A stretch of DNA of 64,000 nt from Couchioplanes caeruleus. Lineage in GTDB: Bacteria > Actinomycetota > Actinomycetes > Mycobacteriales > Micromonosporaceae. Position numbers and translations under genes: made by a program. The stretch covers positions 2,294,001 to 2,358,000 of the forward strand of contig NZ_RJKL01000001.1 in the NCBI RefSeq assembly GCF_003751945.1. The letters run 5' to 3'. The notes below the pieces were generated by a model. It saw only the letters and a program-made list of their open reading frames with translations, was not told where the DNA came from and made no database searches. This document shows, piece after piece, positions 45,344 to 54,980 of the stretch (its first letter is position 1; each line of letters opens with the position of its first letter).

Positions 45344-47122
45344 GTGGACGTCGACGCCGGCCACGGCGCCGCGCTTGGACGTGCCCTGCCGGCAGCACCG
45401 CTGTCCCAGCGGCTGCGATCGTTCCTGAGCTTTCAGGGCAATGACGACGATCCGGTCACCACCCTGACCCGCACCCACCGCGCCATCCACCCGTCGGCCG
45501 ACGCCGGCGTCCTGCGCCGCAGCTACGCCGTCGCGGAGAACATGCACCGCGGCCAGTTCCGCAAGAGCGGCGACCCGTACATCACCCACCCGCTCGCGGT
45601 CGCGCAGATCTGCGCCGAGCTCGGCATGGACACGACGACGCTGGTCGCGGCCCTGCTGCACGACACGGTCGAGGACACCAGCTACACGCTCGAGACGCTG
45701 CACGGCGACTTCGGCCCCGAGGTGACCCACCTGGTCGACGGCGTGACCAAGTTCGACAAGGCGTTCTACGGCAAGGTGGCCGAGGCCGAGACCATCCGCA
45801 AGATGATCATCGCAGCGGGCAAGGACGTCCGGGTCCTGGTGATCAAGCTGGCCGACCGGCTGCACAACATGCGCACCCTGGACGCCCGCTCCCCCGCCTC
45901 CCGGGCGCGCATCGCGACGGCCACGCTGGACGTGCTCGTGCCCCTCTGCGACCGCCTCGGCATCCAGGCCCTCAAGCGCGACCTCGACGACGTGGTGCTC
46001 TACCACCTCGAGCCGGAGTCGTTCTCCCGCATCGACGAGCACGTCAAGAACCGTCCGGGCTGGGACGAATACCTCGCCGGCGTCTCCGCCCAGGCCCGCA
46101 CGGCCCTGCGCCGCCAGCGGGTCAGCGCCGACGTGAAGGCGCGCCCGCGGCACTACTACTCGATCTGGAAGGACACGGTCGCGGGCGGGCACACCGTGCC
46201 GTTCGACCTGCCCCGCATCGCCGTCGTGGTCGACGGGCCGGAGACCGACTGTTACGCCGCCCTCGGCGCGATCCACGGCAAGTGGCGCCCCGTGGCCGGT
46301 CGCTTCAAGGACTTCATCGCCTCACCCAAGAACAATCTCTACCGCTCCCTGCACACCACGGTCACCGGCCCCGAGGGACGCCTGGTGGAGGTGCTGATCC
46401 GTACGGTCTCGATGCACCGCTGCGCGGAGTACGGCGTGGCCACCGGCTACCGCTATCCGAAGTCGGATTCCGAGACCGCCCCCGGCACCGACCAGCTCAC
46501 CTGGCTCAAACGGGTCCTCGACTGGGAGCAGGACACCACCGACGCGGGACAGTTCCTCGCCTCGCTGCGCTGCGACCTCGCCGAGGCGCAGATCACGGTC
46601 TTCGCCAAGGGCCGCACCGTCGAGCTGCCGGCGGGCTCCACCCCGGTCGACCTCGCGTACGAACTGAACCCGGACCAGGGCGACCAGACGCTCGCCGCGA
46701 CGGTCAACGGCCGCCTGGCCCCCCTCAGCTCGCAGCTCCGCGACGGCGACGTCGTGGAGATTTTTTCTGAGACGGACGGCCACACCGACGCCGGTCCGGG
46801 CACCGGCGTGCGCGGCCCCCGCAAGGAGTGGCTCGGCTTCGTCAAATCCACGCAGGCCCAGATGCAGATCAACCGCTACTTCGCGGAAGAGAACGCTCCG
46901 GGCATCAGCATCGCCGACAAGGTCCGCCTCGGCCGCGCGACCATCGGCCTGACCCTGCGAAAACACGACCGCGGCCTGGCCAGCGAGGTCCCGCTGCGCC
47001 GGCTCGCGGACGAACTGGGCTACCCCGACCTGGAAACCATGCTGGTAGCGGTCACCGAGCGCAACCTGGAACCGGATCAGGTCGTCGAGCAACTCATCGC
47101 GCTGGTGGACCACCCGGACTGA
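45344..47122 (+). CDS. RelA/SpoT-homolog (p)ppGpp synthetase/hydrolase, second RSH type
   Basis: This 592-residue RSH protein has an intact hydrolase HD domain (HDTVED at 106-111, KLADRLHNM), a synthetase domain with PRHYYSIWKD, GRFKDFIASPKNNLYRSLHT and EVLIRT, then a TGS domain (ITVFAKGRTVELPAGSTPVD). The C-terminal ACT domain of full-length Rel is missing. It resembles the second RSH protein (RshA) of Streptomyces. It may make and hydrolyse (p)ppGpp. The GTG at 45344 has GAGGGGG upstream. A TAGGGT -10 lies at 45311-45316. Confidence 0.9.
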   Translation: MDVDAGHGAALGRALPAAPLSQRLRSFLSFQGNDDDPVTTLTRTHRAIHPSADAGVLRRSYAVAENMHRGQFRKSGDPYITHPLAVAQICAELGMDTTTLVAALLHDTVEDTSYTLETLHGDFGPEVTHLVDGVTKFDKAFYGKVAEAETIRKMIIAAGKDVRVLVIKLADRLHNMRTLDARSPASRARIATATLDVLVPLCDRLGIQALKRDLDDVVLYHLEPESFSRIDEHVKNRPGWDEYLAGVSAQARTALRRQRVSADVKARPRHYYSIWKDTVAGGHTVPFDLPRIAVVVDGPETDCYAALGAIHGKWRPVAGRFKDFIASPKNNLYRSLHTTVTGPEGRLVEVLIRTVSMHRCAEYGVATGYRYPKSDSETAPGTDQLTWLKRVLDWEQDTTDAGQFLASLRCDLAEAQITVFAKGRTVELPAGSTPVDLAYELNPDQGDQTLAATVNGRLAPLSSQLRDGDVVEIFSETDGHTDAGPGTGVRGPRKEWLGFVKSTQAQMQINRYFAEENAPGISIADKVRLGRATIGLTLRKHDRGLASEVPLRRLADELGYPDLETMLVAVTERNLEPDQVVEQLIALVDHPD

Positions 47123-47256
47123 CCGGACCGGCCCGATGGCGGAACGCCACGAAGCCCTGACCACCAGCGCCGTCGGTGCAGGCAGCCGGTAACCGCTCGG
47201 ATGACGCTCCGGGGGATCGGATGACCACCGCGGCCAAGGGCCGGACATGGTCCGGC

Positions 47257-47262
47257 TAGCCT
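47257..47262 (+). promoter_or_regulatory. -10 hexamer TAGCCT for the leaderless Nudix gene
   Basis: TAGCCT ends six bases before the GTG at 47269; no Shine-Dalgarno is present. Confidence 0.55.
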
Positions 47263-47268
47263 GGGGTC

Positions 47269-47784
47269 GTGAAAATGCCTCGGCGGTTGCGCGGCGCCGC
47301 GTATCAGGCGTTCTACCGGCTGCCGCATTCGATGCGCCGGCGGATCGTGCGGTTCATCGTGCCGAAGTATCTCGTCGGGGCGGTCTGCATCGTGCGCGAC
47401 GCCGAGGCGGCCGACCCCGGTCGGCTCCTGCTGCTGCGCCAGCCGCCCGGCCGCGGGTGGGGTCTTCCCGCCGGCCTGCTCAAGAAGGCGGAGCAGCCGG
47501 CCGTCGGCGCCGCCCGGGAGCTGCGGGAGGAGTCGGGCGTCGACATCGACCCCGCCGACCTGACGCCGGCGGTCCCGAACGCGATCGTGCACACCAAGGG
47601 GTGGGTCGACACCGTCTTCCTGGCGACGGTCCCGGCTTCCACGAACCCGCTCGTGGTCGACGGCGGCGAGGTGCTGGAGGCGGACTGGTTTCCCCTCGAC
47701 GACCTGCCACCGCTGACCCCGAGCACCGCCTACCTACTCGGCATCTACGGCATCGGCCCGCACGCCGCCCAGCAGACCCCCTGA
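47269..47784 (+). CDS. Nudix hydrolase
   Basis: This 171-residue protein has a complete Nudix box at residues 69-91 (G-x5-E-x7-REL-x-EE-x-G, with GAARELREESGV), preceded by LLLLRQPPGRGWGLPAGLL. It hydrolyses a nucleoside diphosphate linked to another group; the substrate cannot be inferred. The N-terminal 35 residues are basic and amphipathic. The GTG start is set by the leaderless -10. The nucleotidyltransferase gene follows after seven bases. Confidence 0.9.
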   Translation: MKMPRRLRGAAYQAFYRLPHSMRRRIVRFIVPKYLVGAVCIVRDAEAADPGRLLLLRQPPGRGWGLPAGLLKKAEQPAVGAARELREESGVDIDPADLTPAVPNAIVHTKGWVDTVFLATVPASTNPLVVDGGEVLEADWFPLDDLPPLTPSTAYLLGIYGIGPHAAQQTP

Positions 47785-47791
47785 CACCACC

Positions 47792-48673
47792 ATGACCGTC
47801 GCGAAGGTGGCCGTGTCGGCCGTCATCCTGGCCGCCGGGGAGGGGCAGCGGCTTCGTCCTCTGACGACGCTCGTACCGAAGGCTCTGTGTCCGGTCGCCA
47901 ACGTGGCGCTGTTGGACCGGGCGCTGGACCGCGTGGCCGGTCTGGGTCTGCACGGGCCGTCCTCGGTGGCGGTGAACGCGGCGTATCTGGCCGACCAGAT
48001 CGTGGCGCACGTGGGCGGGCGTGCGCATCTCTCCGTGGAACCGGACGGTCCCGCGGGCACGTCCGGCGGCATCGGCCGGCTGCGCGACTGGATCGGCGGG
48101 CGGGGGGTGCTGGCCGGCAACGCGGACGCGTACCTGGCCGATCCGCTGCGGGAGCCCGGCAAGGACATCGCAGCCCTGCTGGACGGGTGGAACGGCGACA
48201 CGGTGCGCATGCTGACCAAGCCGGTCACGCCGGGCGACACGGGCGGCTTCAGCGGGCGCCGCTTCGCCGGCTTCTCGCTGCTGCCGTGGCGCTACGTCCG
48301 TGACCTCGGCCCGGAGTTCTCCGACCTCGTCCGCACGGTGTGGCGGCCGGCGGAGGCGGCGGGAGACCTGGAACTGATCCCGTACGAGGGTGTCTACCTC
48401 GACACCGGCACACCTGCCACCTACCTGGCCGCCAACCTGCACGCCGCCGGTGCGAGCGGCGGTCTGATCGCCCCCGGTGCGAAGGTCACCGGGTCAGCCG
48501 AGGAGTCGGTGGTCGGGGCCGGGGCCGTGGTGGCCGGGCGGGTGCGACGATCCGTGGTCTGGCCGGCTGCCCGCGTGGCCGCCGGCGAGGACCTGATCGA
48601 GGCGATCCGCGCGGGCGACGACATGACCGTGCCGACAACCTTCCCGGACGGCGGGTGGGGATCGCTAGCATGA
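47792..48673 (+). CDS. NDP-sugar nucleotidyltransferase (mannose-1-phosphate guanylyltransferase-like)
   Basis: This 293-residue transferase has the nucleotide-binding signature VILAAGEGQRLRPLTTLVPK near residue 11, PVANVALLDRAL, EPDGPAGTSGGI and LAGNADAYL (metal-binding Asp). It should activate a sugar-1-phosphate with NTP. The C-terminal beta-helix is shorter than in ManC-type enzymes. The product may feed PIM or cell wall synthesis. It is 118 kb-scale independent of other sugar genes in the window; the Nudix gene is just upstream and a small Lrp-type gene follows. Confidence 0.85.
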   Translation: MTVAKVAVSAVILAAGEGQRLRPLTTLVPKALCPVANVALLDRALDRVAGLGLHGPSSVAVNAAYLADQIVAHVGGRAHLSVEPDGPAGTSGGIGRLRDWIGGRGVLAGNADAYLADPLREPGKDIAALLDGWNGDTVRMLTKPVTPGDTGGFSGRRFAGFSLLPWRYVRDLGPEFSDLVRTVWRPAEAAGDLELIPYEGVYLDTGTPATYLAANLHAAGASGGLIAPGAKVTGSAEESVVGAGAVVAGRVRRSVVWPAARVAAGEDLIEAIRAGDDMTVPTTFPDGGWGSLA

Positions 48674-48699
48674 ACCGACGCCGACCTGAGGGAGCTTCC

Positions 48700-48987
48700 G
48701 TGAACACCGCGATCGTGCACATCGACTGCGCCACCGACTCGATTCCGGAGGTCGCTGAGGCGCTGGCCGCGCTGCCCGGGGTCAGCGAGGTCTACTCCGT
48801 GGCCGGAAACGTGGATCTCATCGCGATCGTGCGGGTGTCGCGGTTCGACGACATCGCCGAGGTGATCGCCGGGCGGATCTCGAAGACTCCCGGTGTGGTC
48901 GGCACCGAGTCGCACATCGCCTTCCGGGCGTACTCCCGGCACGACCTCGAGGACGCCTTCGCGATCGGCCTGCCCGAGGCCGACTGA
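48700..48987 (+). CDS. Stand-alone Lrp/AsnC ligand-binding (RAM) domain protein
   Basis: This 95-residue protein consists only of an effector-binding RAM domain: VHIDCATDSIPEVAEALAAL, VYSVAGNVDLIAIVRVSRFD and FRAYSRHDLEDAFAIGLPEAD. It has no DNA-binding helix and could sense an amino acid or modulate a partner regulator. The GTG at 48700 has GAGGGAG upstream. The frame could start at 48670 overlapping the previous stop (ATGA). It ends in a strong terminator. Confidence 0.85.
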   Translation: MNTAIVHIDCATDSIPEVAEALAALPGVSEVYSVAGNVDLIAIVRVSRFDDIAEVIAGRISKTPGVVGTESHIAFRAYSRHDLEDAFAIGLPEAD

Positions 48988-49000
48988 GCACGGACACGAG

Positions 49001-49028
49001 AAAGGGGGCCCGGGAACGGGCCCCCTTT
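49001..49028. terminator. Bidirectional intrinsic terminator between the Lrp-type gene and qcrB
   Basis: AAAGGGGGCCCG pairs perfectly with CGGGCCCCCTTT around a GGAA tetraloop (12-bp stem). A-rich and T-rich flanks make it usable from both strands. Confidence 0.88.
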
Positions 49029-49040
49029 CTCCGTTACTGC

Positions 49041-50660
49041 TCAGCGTCCGGAGGTGATCTCCTGGCGATCGTCCTTGCCGGTCACCGGCGGCACCGCCGG
49101 CGAGACCGGCGCCTCGGCCGGCTTCTCGACCGGGAAGAAGAAGCCCTTCACCGCCGGCGCCAGGGCACCGAGGCGGTTCATCTTCTTCGGTACGACCCAG
49201 CCCGCGTACTCCAGCGGCAGCGGGTGGCCGTGCTCGTCGACCGGGCCGAGCGGCTGGTGGACCTCCACGAACCGGCCGTCCGGCAGGCGCTTGATGATGC
49301 CGGTCTCCGCGCCGTGTGCCAGGACCTCGCGGTCGTGCTGCTGCAGGCCGAGGCAGATGCGTACGGCGATGTAGTAGGCCAGCGGCGGGAGGATCACGAG
49401 GCCGATGCGGCCCGCCCAGGTCATCGCGTTCAGGCTGATGTGGAACTTGTCGGCGATGACGTCGTTGCCGCCGGACAGGGTCGCCACGACGAAGAACGTG
49501 AAGGCCATCGCGCCGAGGCCGGTGCGCTCGGGCGCGTCGCGCGGGCGCTGGAGGAGGTGATGCGACTGGGTGTCCTTCAGGCGTCGCGCCTCAATGAACG
49601 GATAGAACATCGGCACCGTGGTCAGCGCGCCCAGGCCGACGACGGCCGGCCAGAACAGCGGCGGGATCACGTAGCCGTCGCCGATCGGGATGTCGATCTG
49701 CCAGGCCGGCATGAGGCGGACCAGGCCGTCCATGAACATGACGTACCAGTCCGGCTGGCTCGCCGAGGAGACCTCGGAGGCACGGTACGGCCCGAACAGC
49801 CAGATCGGGTTGATCTGGAACAGGCCGGCCATCAGCGCGATGACGCCGAAGACGGCCATGAAGAAGCCGCCCTGCTTGAGCGCGTACCGGGGGAACATGC
49901 GCTCGCCCACGACGTTGTCGTTGGTGCGCATCGGCCCGGGCCACTGGGTGTGCTTCTGCTTGAAGACCAGGCCCAGGTGGATGCTGATCAGCGCGAGCAG
50001 ACCGCCCGGGATGAGCAGCACGTGCGCGATGTAGAAGCGCCCGATGATCAGCTCGCCGGGGAACTCACCGCCGAAGATCGACGCCGACAGCCAGGTGCCG
50101 ATGACCGGGATGGACAGCATGATCGCCGAGGCGATGCGCAGGCCGGTGCCGGAGAGGCCGTCGTCCGGCAGCGAGTAGCCGGTGAAGCCGGCGAGGAAGC
50201 CGAGCAGGAACAGCGTGACGCCGATCGCCCAGTTGGCCTCGCGGGGCTTGCGGTACGCGCCGGTGAAGAAGACGCGCGCCATGTGCACGACGATCGAGGC
50301 CATGAACAGCAGCGCGGCCCAGTGGTGCATCTGCCGCATGAAGAGGCCGCCGCGCACCTCGAACGACAGGTGCAGCGAGGACTCGTAGGCCTTCGACATC
50401 TCGATGCCGCGCAGCGCGGTGTACGAGCCGTTGTACGCGACTTCCGTCATCGACGGGTCGAAGAAGAGGGTCAGGAACACGCCGCTGAGCAGCAGGACGA
50501 TGAACGAGAACAGCGCGATCTCGCCCAGCAGGAAGGACCAGTGGTCGGGGAAGACCTTGTTCAGCAGGGCCCGCAACGGGGTCGCGGCCTGGAAACGGTC
50601 GTCAACTCCCTTGCCGACGGCAGCGGGGACCTGTGCGAGGTCCAGCTTTCGGCGCTTCAC
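49041..50660 (-). CDS. qcrB: Cytochrome bcc complex cytochrome b subunit
   Basis: This 539-residue integral membrane subunit oxidises menaquinol. Heme ligands sit in helices II and IV ([20 protein letters not shown] and [20 protein letters not shown]), and the PDWY quinol-site motif appears in [12 protein letters not shown] near residue 315 (in place of PEWY). It has the long C-terminal extension of the actinobacterial QcrB. It is translationally coupled to qcrA (ATGA overlap) and ends before a bidirectional terminator. Confidence 0.96.
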   Translation of the reverse strand: MKRRKLDLAQVPAAVGKGVDDRFQAATPLRALLNKVFPDHWSFLLGEIALFSFIVLLLSGVFLTLFFDPSMTEVAYNGSYTALRGIEMSKAYESSLHLSFEVRGGLFMRQMHHWAALLFMASIVVHMARVFFTGAYRKPREANWAIGVTLFLLGFLAGFTGYSLPDDGLSGTGLRIASAIMLSIPVIGTWLSASIFGGEFPGELIIGRFYIAHVLLIPGGLLALISIHLGLVFKQKHTQWPGPMRTNDNVVGERMFPRYALKQGGFFMAVFGVIALMAGLFQINPIWLFGPYRASEVSSASQPDWYVMFMDGLVRLMPAWQIDIPIGDGYVIPPLFWPAVVGLGALTTVPMFYPFIEARRLKDTQSHHLLQRPRDAPERTGLGAMAFTFFVVATLSGGNDVIADKFHISLNAMTWAGRIGLVILPPLAYYIAVRICLGLQQHDREVLAHGAETGIIKRLPDGRFVEVHQPLGPVDEHGHPLPLEYAGWVVPKKMNRLGALAPAVKGFFFPVEKPAEAPVSPAVPPVTGKDDRQEITSGR

Positions 50661-51760
50661 GGCCGCTCCCAGAAGTCGGGTCCGATGGCTTCCCGGTAGT
50701 CAGACGCTGCCACGAAGAAACCCTCTGCGTCTACATCGAGGGGCAACGCGGGCAGGCGACGGCTGGCCGGGCCGAAGATCGGACGGGCGTTGTCGGTGAT
50801 GATGAACTGCGACTGGTGGCACGGGCAGAGCAGGCGGTTGGTCTGCTGCTCGTACAGGCTGGCGGGGCAGCCGGCGTGGGTGCAGATCTTGGAGTACGCG
50901 ACGTAGTTGCCCCACATCGCACCCTTGTTGACCGCGTCACTGTCGGCCGCGGTGCGCGCCTTCTCCGCGTCGTCCGCCCGAAGGTGGATGAGCAGGGTGG
51001 GCGAATCCGCGTAGTGGTTGGTCGCGCCGCCCGGGACGCCGGGGAAGACCGTGATCTGGCCGCCGACGCTGACGTCCTCGGGCCGGATCGGGGTGCCGTC
51101 CTCACGGGTGAGGCGCACCGGCTTGCCGTGGTTGGGCACCGGGTCGAAGCCGGTGCGGTACATCATCGGCTCGTCGTCCTTGTGCGGGTTCTGGATGAGC
51201 CCACCGATCAGCGGCGCCGCGGCGGCGACACCGAGCGGGGCCATGCCGAGCGCGATCGCGCCCTTGAGCAGCGGCCGCCGCTGCACGCCCAGCTCGTCCG
51301 CCACGTACGCCAGGGTCTGACCGGCGATCAGCCGGTCGTCGTCGCTGGACGGGCTGTTGTGCCGGTCCTGGATCGAGACCTCGTGCGGCAGCAGCTTCTT
51401 GGCCCAGGCAAGGATGGCGAAGCCGAGGGCGAGCAGCGAGATGCCGAGGCTGATGCCGAGGACCGGCGTGTAGTAGTCGTTGATCGCGTGGCCGAGCTTG
51501 AACTCCCACGGCCACACGATGTAGAAGACCACGAATGCCGTCGCCGCCAGCCCGGAGATGACGAACAGCAGGGCGATGTTGCGCACGACGCGCTTCTCCG
51601 CCTTGGAGTTCGTGCCCTCGAACTGCGACTCGTACGTGACGATCTCGATGTCGTCGCGCCGGGCGCCCTCCCGCACGATGTCGAAGCGGGAGAGCCGGGG
51701 GTCCTGGACGTCGACCGGCTCGGTGCCGGCGCCGTGCGCCCCGTGCTTCGTAACCGTCAT
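50657..51760 (-). CDS. qcrA: Cytochrome bcc complex Rieske iron-sulfur subunit
   Basis: This 367-residue Rieske protein has three predicted N-terminal transmembrane helices ([40 protein letters not shown] and [21 protein letters not shown]), as in actinobacterial QcrA, and a C-terminal [2Fe-2S] domain with CTHAGCPAS and CPCHQSQF holding the Cys and His ligands. It passes electrons from quinol to the diheme cytochrome c. The ATG at 51760 overlaps the qcrC stop by four bases. Confidence 0.96.
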   Translation of the reverse strand: MTVTKHGAHGAGTEPVDVQDPRLSRFDIVREGARRDDIEIVTYESQFEGTNSKAEKRVVRNIALLFVISGLAATAFVVFYIVWPWEFKLGHAINDYYTPVLGISLGISLLALGFAILAWAKKLLPHEVSIQDRHNSPSSDDDRLIAGQTLAYVADELGVQRRPLLKGAIALGMAPLGVAAAAPLIGGLIQNPHKDDEPMMYRTGFDPVPNHGKPVRLTREDGTPIRPEDVSVGGQITVFPGVPGGATNHYADSPTLLIHLRADDAEKARTAADSDAVNKGAMWGNYVAYSKICTHAGCPASLYEQQTNRLLCPCHQSQFIITDNARPIFGPASRRLPALPLDVDAEGFFVAASDYREAIGPDFWERP

Positions 51761-52605
51761 GACTTCCCCGCAATCCACAGCGCCGCGAACACCAGGATGG
51801 TGATGCCGACCAGGAAGATGGCCAGCCCCTCGGTGACCGGGCCGTACCGGCCGAGGTTGAACACGCCGCCCGGGTCCTTGTCCTCCTGGAGCTGCTGCGT
51901 GATGTACGTGATGAGCTCGCGCTTCTGCTCCGGCGTGATCTCGTTGTCGCCGAAGACCGGCATGTTCTGCGGGCCCGTCAGCATCGCCGCGTAGATCTCC
52001 TCCGCGGTCGCGTCGTGCAGGCCCGGCGCGAACTTACCGGACGAGAGCGCGCCACCGGCACCACCGAAGCTGTGGCAGGACGTGCAGTTGATGCGGAACA
52101 GCTCACCGCCGTTGGCCAGCGCGTCGGGGTGCTCCTCGAGGTCCTGGGTGAGCGAGCCCCGCGGGATCTGCGGGCCGCCACCGAGCTCCTGGATGTACTG
52201 CCCGAGCTGCCTGGTCTGGTCCTCGTCGAACTGCGGCGTCTTCTGCTCGGCCTGGCCCTCCTGGCGGGTCATCGGCATGCGGCCGGTGCCCACCTGGAAC
52301 TCCACGGAGGCGGACCCGACGCCGACCAGGCTGGGACCACGGCCCTCGACACCCTCGGCGTTACGGCCGTGGCAGCTGATGCAGCTGTTGTCGTAGAGCG
52401 CCTTGCCCTCCTGGGCGGCGGCGGAGAGCTGCCGGGTGTCCTCGGCGAACGCTCCCGGGGTGAAGGCGGTGTAGACGCCTCCGGCGAGAGCGAGGGCGGC
52501 GACCATGCGGAACGCGGCGCCGAGGCGCCGGCGCGCCCGGCTCGGCGCGGACCGCCGCCTGTTGAACACCCGGAAACGCCGACCGGCGGGGGTGTCAGAA
52601 GTCAT
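51757..52605 (-). CDS. qcrC: Diheme cytochrome c subunit of the bcc complex
   Basis: This 282-residue subunit has an N-terminal membrane anchor (VAALALAGGVYTAFTPGAFA), two heme c sites (CISCH near residue 74 and CTSCH near residue 174), and a C-terminal transmembrane helix (GLAIFLVGITILVFAALWIAG). It replaces a soluble cytochrome c by linking bcc directly to the aa3 oxidase. The ATG start at 52605 follows ctaE by about 50 bases. Confidence 0.96.
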   Translation of the reverse strand: MTSDTPAGRRFRVFNRRRSAPSRARRRLGAAFRMVAALALAGGVYTAFTPGAFAEDTRQLSAAAQEGKALYDNSCISCHGRNAEGVEGRGPSLVGVGSASVEFQVGTGRMPMTRQEGQAEQKTPQFDEDQTRQLGQYIQELGGGPQIPRGSLTQDLEEHPDALANGGELFRINCTSCHSFGGAGGALSSGKFAPGLHDATAEEIYAAMLTGPQNMPVFGDNEITPEQKRELITYITQQLQEDKDPGGVFNLGRYGPVTEGLAIFLVGITILVFAALWIAGKS

Positions 52606-52654
52606 GGGCTGTGTCCCTCTGAATCTTGACCTTGAAACTCACGGACGGCGGCGA

Positions 52655-53251
52655 CTACTGAAGCCAATAGATCATGGCGAACAACGCGATCCACACGATG
52701 TCGACGAAGTGCCAGTAGTAGGACACGACGATCGCGGACGTGGCCTGCGCCGGCGTGAACCGGCCCATGGTGGTGCGGATCATGTAGACGATGAAGGCGA
52801 TGAGACCACCCGTGACGTGCAGGCCGTGGAAGCCGGTCGTCAGGTAGAACATCGACCCGTAGCCGTCGGCGTTGATCTTGACGCCGTGCTCCACCAGCTC
52901 GACGTACTCGTTCGCCTGGCCGAGCACGAAGATCAGGCCCATGACGAAGGTGATGGTGAACCAGCGTCGCAGCGAGTGCACGTCACCCTTCTCCGCCGCG
53001 AAGACGCCGAGCTGGCAGGTGACCGAGGAGAGCACCAGGATCACCGTGAACGTCGTCGCGTACGGGATGTTCAGGACCTGGGTGTGCTTCTCCCACTGGC
53101 TGTAGTCCGCCGCGCGGATGGCGAAGTACATCGCGAACAAGGCCGCGAAGAACATGAGTTCGCTGGAGAGCCACACGATGGTCCCGACGCTGACCATGTT
53201 GGGTCGGGTCAGCGAATGGATCCGGCTCTTGTCGATGGCTGCCGCTGTCAC
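52655..53251 (-). CDS. ctaE: Cytochrome c oxidase subunit III
   Basis: This 198-residue subunit has five to six transmembrane helices, with [20 protein letters not shown] and [13 protein letters not shown] among them. It belongs to the aa3 oxidase and is the first gene of the ctaE-qcrCAB operon, as in mycobacteria. The GTG start at 53251 has a -10 AATAAT six bases upstream and no ribosome site. Confidence 0.95.
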   Translation of the reverse strand: MTAAAIDKSRIHSLTRPNMVSVGTIVWLSSELMFFAALFAMYFAIRAADYSQWEKHTQVLNIPYATTFTVILVLSSVTCQLGVFAAEKGDVHSLRRWFTITFVMGLIFVLGQANEYVELVEHGVKINADGYGSMFYLTTGFHGLHVTGGLIAFIVYMIRTTMGRFTPAQATSAIVVSYYWHFVDIVWIALFAMIYWLQ

Positions 53252-53257
53252 GGGCTC

Positions 53258-53263
53258 ATTATT
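53258..53263 (-). promoter_or_regulatory. -10 hexamer AATAAT for the leaderless ctaE-qcrCAB operon
   Basis: AATAAT on the minus strand matches TATAAT at five of six positions and ends six bases before the ctaE GTG. Confidence 0.55.
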
Positions 53264-53264
53264 G

Positions 53265-53293
53265 CCCCGCGATCACTCCAACATGTCGCGGGG
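53265..53293. promoter_or_regulatory. Inverted repeat in the ctaE-ctaG divergent region
   Basis: CCCCGCGA and TCGCGGGG are perfect inverted arms separated by 13 bases, just upstream of the ctaE -10. They could form an operator or a hairpin. Confidence 0.35.
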
Positions 53294-53348
53294 GGCCCAA
53301 TCCGGCATGTGTCGCAGCCCCGTGGCGGGTGGACCAGGGGGCAAGGCC

Positions 53349-53354
53349 TAGCCT
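53349..53354 (+). promoter_or_regulatory. -10 hexamer TAGCCT for ctaG
   Basis: TAGCCT ends three bases before the ATG at 53358 and six bases before the GTG at 53361. The six-base spacing used by other genes here favours the GTG as the leaderless start. Confidence 0.5.
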
Positions 53355-53357
53355 CGA

Positions 53358-54344
53358 ATGGTGCAGCTCGCCGAAACGCCCCCGGTCGCGGTCGCGGCAG
53401 GGAATACTGTTCCCCCGCCGTTCAGCGTCGCCCAGATCTTCTCCGAGATCTCTCTGACCAGCCTGATCGCGCTCTTTCTGCTTCTGGCCGCCGCCGTCTA
53501 CCTGTACGGCGCGCACCGCATGCGGCAGCGGGGCGACCACTGGCCGCCGGGACGCACGGCCGCGTTCCTCGTCGGAGGACTCGGCAGCATCGCGGCGGTG
53601 ACGGTCACCGGAATCGAGGCGTACGACACAACGCTCCTCAGCGTGCACATGGTGCAACACATGGTCCTGTCGATGGTGGGCCCGATCTTCCTGGCCCTCG
53701 GCGCGCCGGTCACGCTGGCGCTGCGGACCCTGCCGGTACGCAGGCGCAAGATGCTGCTGGCCGTCCTGCACAGCCGCGTGGTGCGGGTCGTGACCTTCCC
53801 GCTGGTCGCCTTCGGGATCTTCATCGCGAACCCGTTCGTCCTCTACTTCACCGGCCTGTACCGGGCCACGCTCGAGCACGCCTGGCTGCACGAGTTCATC
53901 CACGTGCACTTCATCGTGACCGGCTGCCTGTTCTTCTGGCCGCTGCTCGGGCTGGATCCGCTGCCCAACCGGTGGCCGTACCCCGCCCGCGCCCTGCTCA
54001 TGGTGCTGTCGGTGCCGTTCCACACCGTCCTCGGCCTGACGATCATGCAGAGCAAGACCCTGCTCGGCGGCGACTGGTATCCGAACCTGCACCTGAGCTG
54101 GATGGACCCCTTCGCCGACCAGGTCACGGCCGGCGGCATCCTGTGGGCCGGCGGCGAGATCGTCAGCGTCACCATGCTCGGCATCCTGGTGCTGCAGTGG
54201 ATCAGGCAGTCCGAACGCGAGGCCAAGCGCATCGACCGCGCCCTGGACCGCGCCGAGGCCGAGGACCGGGCGGCCGCGTCGCAGGCCGCGACCAAGATCA
54301 CAAACGAGACTCCCGGCGTACGCCCACAGCCCGACGCCGACTGA
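53358..54344 (+). CDS. ctaG: CtaG/caa3-type cytochrome c oxidase assembly membrane protein
   Basis: This 328-residue membrane protein of the caa3_CtaG family has about seven helices. The conserved LLSVHMVQHMVLSMVGPIF and HEFIHVHFIVTGCLFFWPL stretches are rich in His and are thought to hold copper for oxidase assembly. The C-terminal tail is soluble and acidic. It diverges from ctaE, supporting a role in the same respiratory complex. The start could be GTG 53361 rather than ATG 53358. Confidence 0.9.
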   Translation: MVQLAETPPVAVAAGNTVPPPFSVAQIFSEISLTSLIALFLLLAAAVYLYGAHRMRQRGDHWPPGRTAAFLVGGLGSIAAVTVTGIEAYDTTLLSVHMVQHMVLSMVGPIFLALGAPVTLALRTLPVRRRKMLLAVLHSRVVRVVTFPLVAFGIFIANPFVLYFTGLYRATLEHAWLHEFIHVHFIVTGCLFFWPLLGLDPLPNRWPYPARALLMVLSVPFHTVLGLTIMQSKTLLGGDWYPNLHLSWMDPFADQVTAGGILWAGGEIVSVTMLGILVLQWIRQSEREAKRIDRALDRAEAEDRAAASQAATKITNETPGVRPQPDAD

Positions 54345-54397
54345 CCGGTTCGGTACGATCAGCGGGCACCTACGAGCGTGGGGAACCGGGGCACATC

Positions 54398-54844
54398 ATG
54401 AGCGACGACAGCAAGCCCAAGCCGGACACGTACACGGTCCTGCTGTACAGCGACGACATCAAGGTCCGCGACCGGATCCGGCTGGCGATCGGCCTGCGCC
54501 CCGCGGCCGACCTGGCGGTCGAGTTCGTCGACGCCTCCACCTGGGAGGAATGCCGGCGGCTGCTCGACGACTACGAGATCGACCTCATGGTCCTCGACGG
54601 CGAGGCGAGCCCGGCCGGCGGCCTCGGCATCGCCCGCCAGACCAAGGACGAGTACGCCACTCCCCCGCCCACCTGCGTCGTCATCGCCCGCGCGGCGGAC
54701 CGCTGGCTGGCGGCCTACGCTCAGGTCGACCAGACCCTGGTTTATCCGCTCGACCCGGTCACCACGGGCCAGACGATCGCCGGCATGCTACGGGCCCGCC
54801 GCAACGGTGCGGTGCCGCTCGGCACGCTCGGCACCCTGGGCTGA
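54398..54844 (+). CDS. Receiver-like (response-regulator fold) protein without output domain
   Basis: This 148-residue protein has the fold of a receiver domain: VLLYSDDIKVRDRIRLAIG at the start (acidic pair), VEFVDASTWEECRRLLDDY, the possible phospho-site in DLMVLDGEASPAGG, and PPTCVVIARAADRW. The Lys near the end of a true receiver is not obvious, so it may be a pseudo-receiver. It precedes trpD and follows ctaG. The ATG at 54398 has a G-rich leader. Confidence 0.75.
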   Translation: MSDDSKPKPDTYTVLLYSDDIKVRDRIRLAIGLRPAADLAVEFVDASTWEECRRLLDDYEIDLMVLDGEASPAGGLGIARQTKDEYATPPPTCVVIARAADRWLAAYAQVDQTLVYPLDPVTTGQTIAGMLRARRNGAVPLGTLGTLG

Positions 54845-54980
54845 CCACCCGCCGTGGCCGGACCCGGCGCACCCGCACGCGGGCTGACCGACCGGCCGCA
54901 CCCAGGCTGACGCACCGGCCGCGCGCCGGGGTCACCGCCGGTCACTCCCCCGCCCGCACCTCGCCCCTCGGAGGCCCCTC

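Noticed and set aside
54845..54980. Possible short repeat between the receiver-like gene and trpD
   Set aside because: GC-rich similarity (GACCGGCCGCA-like) is too short and irregular to call.
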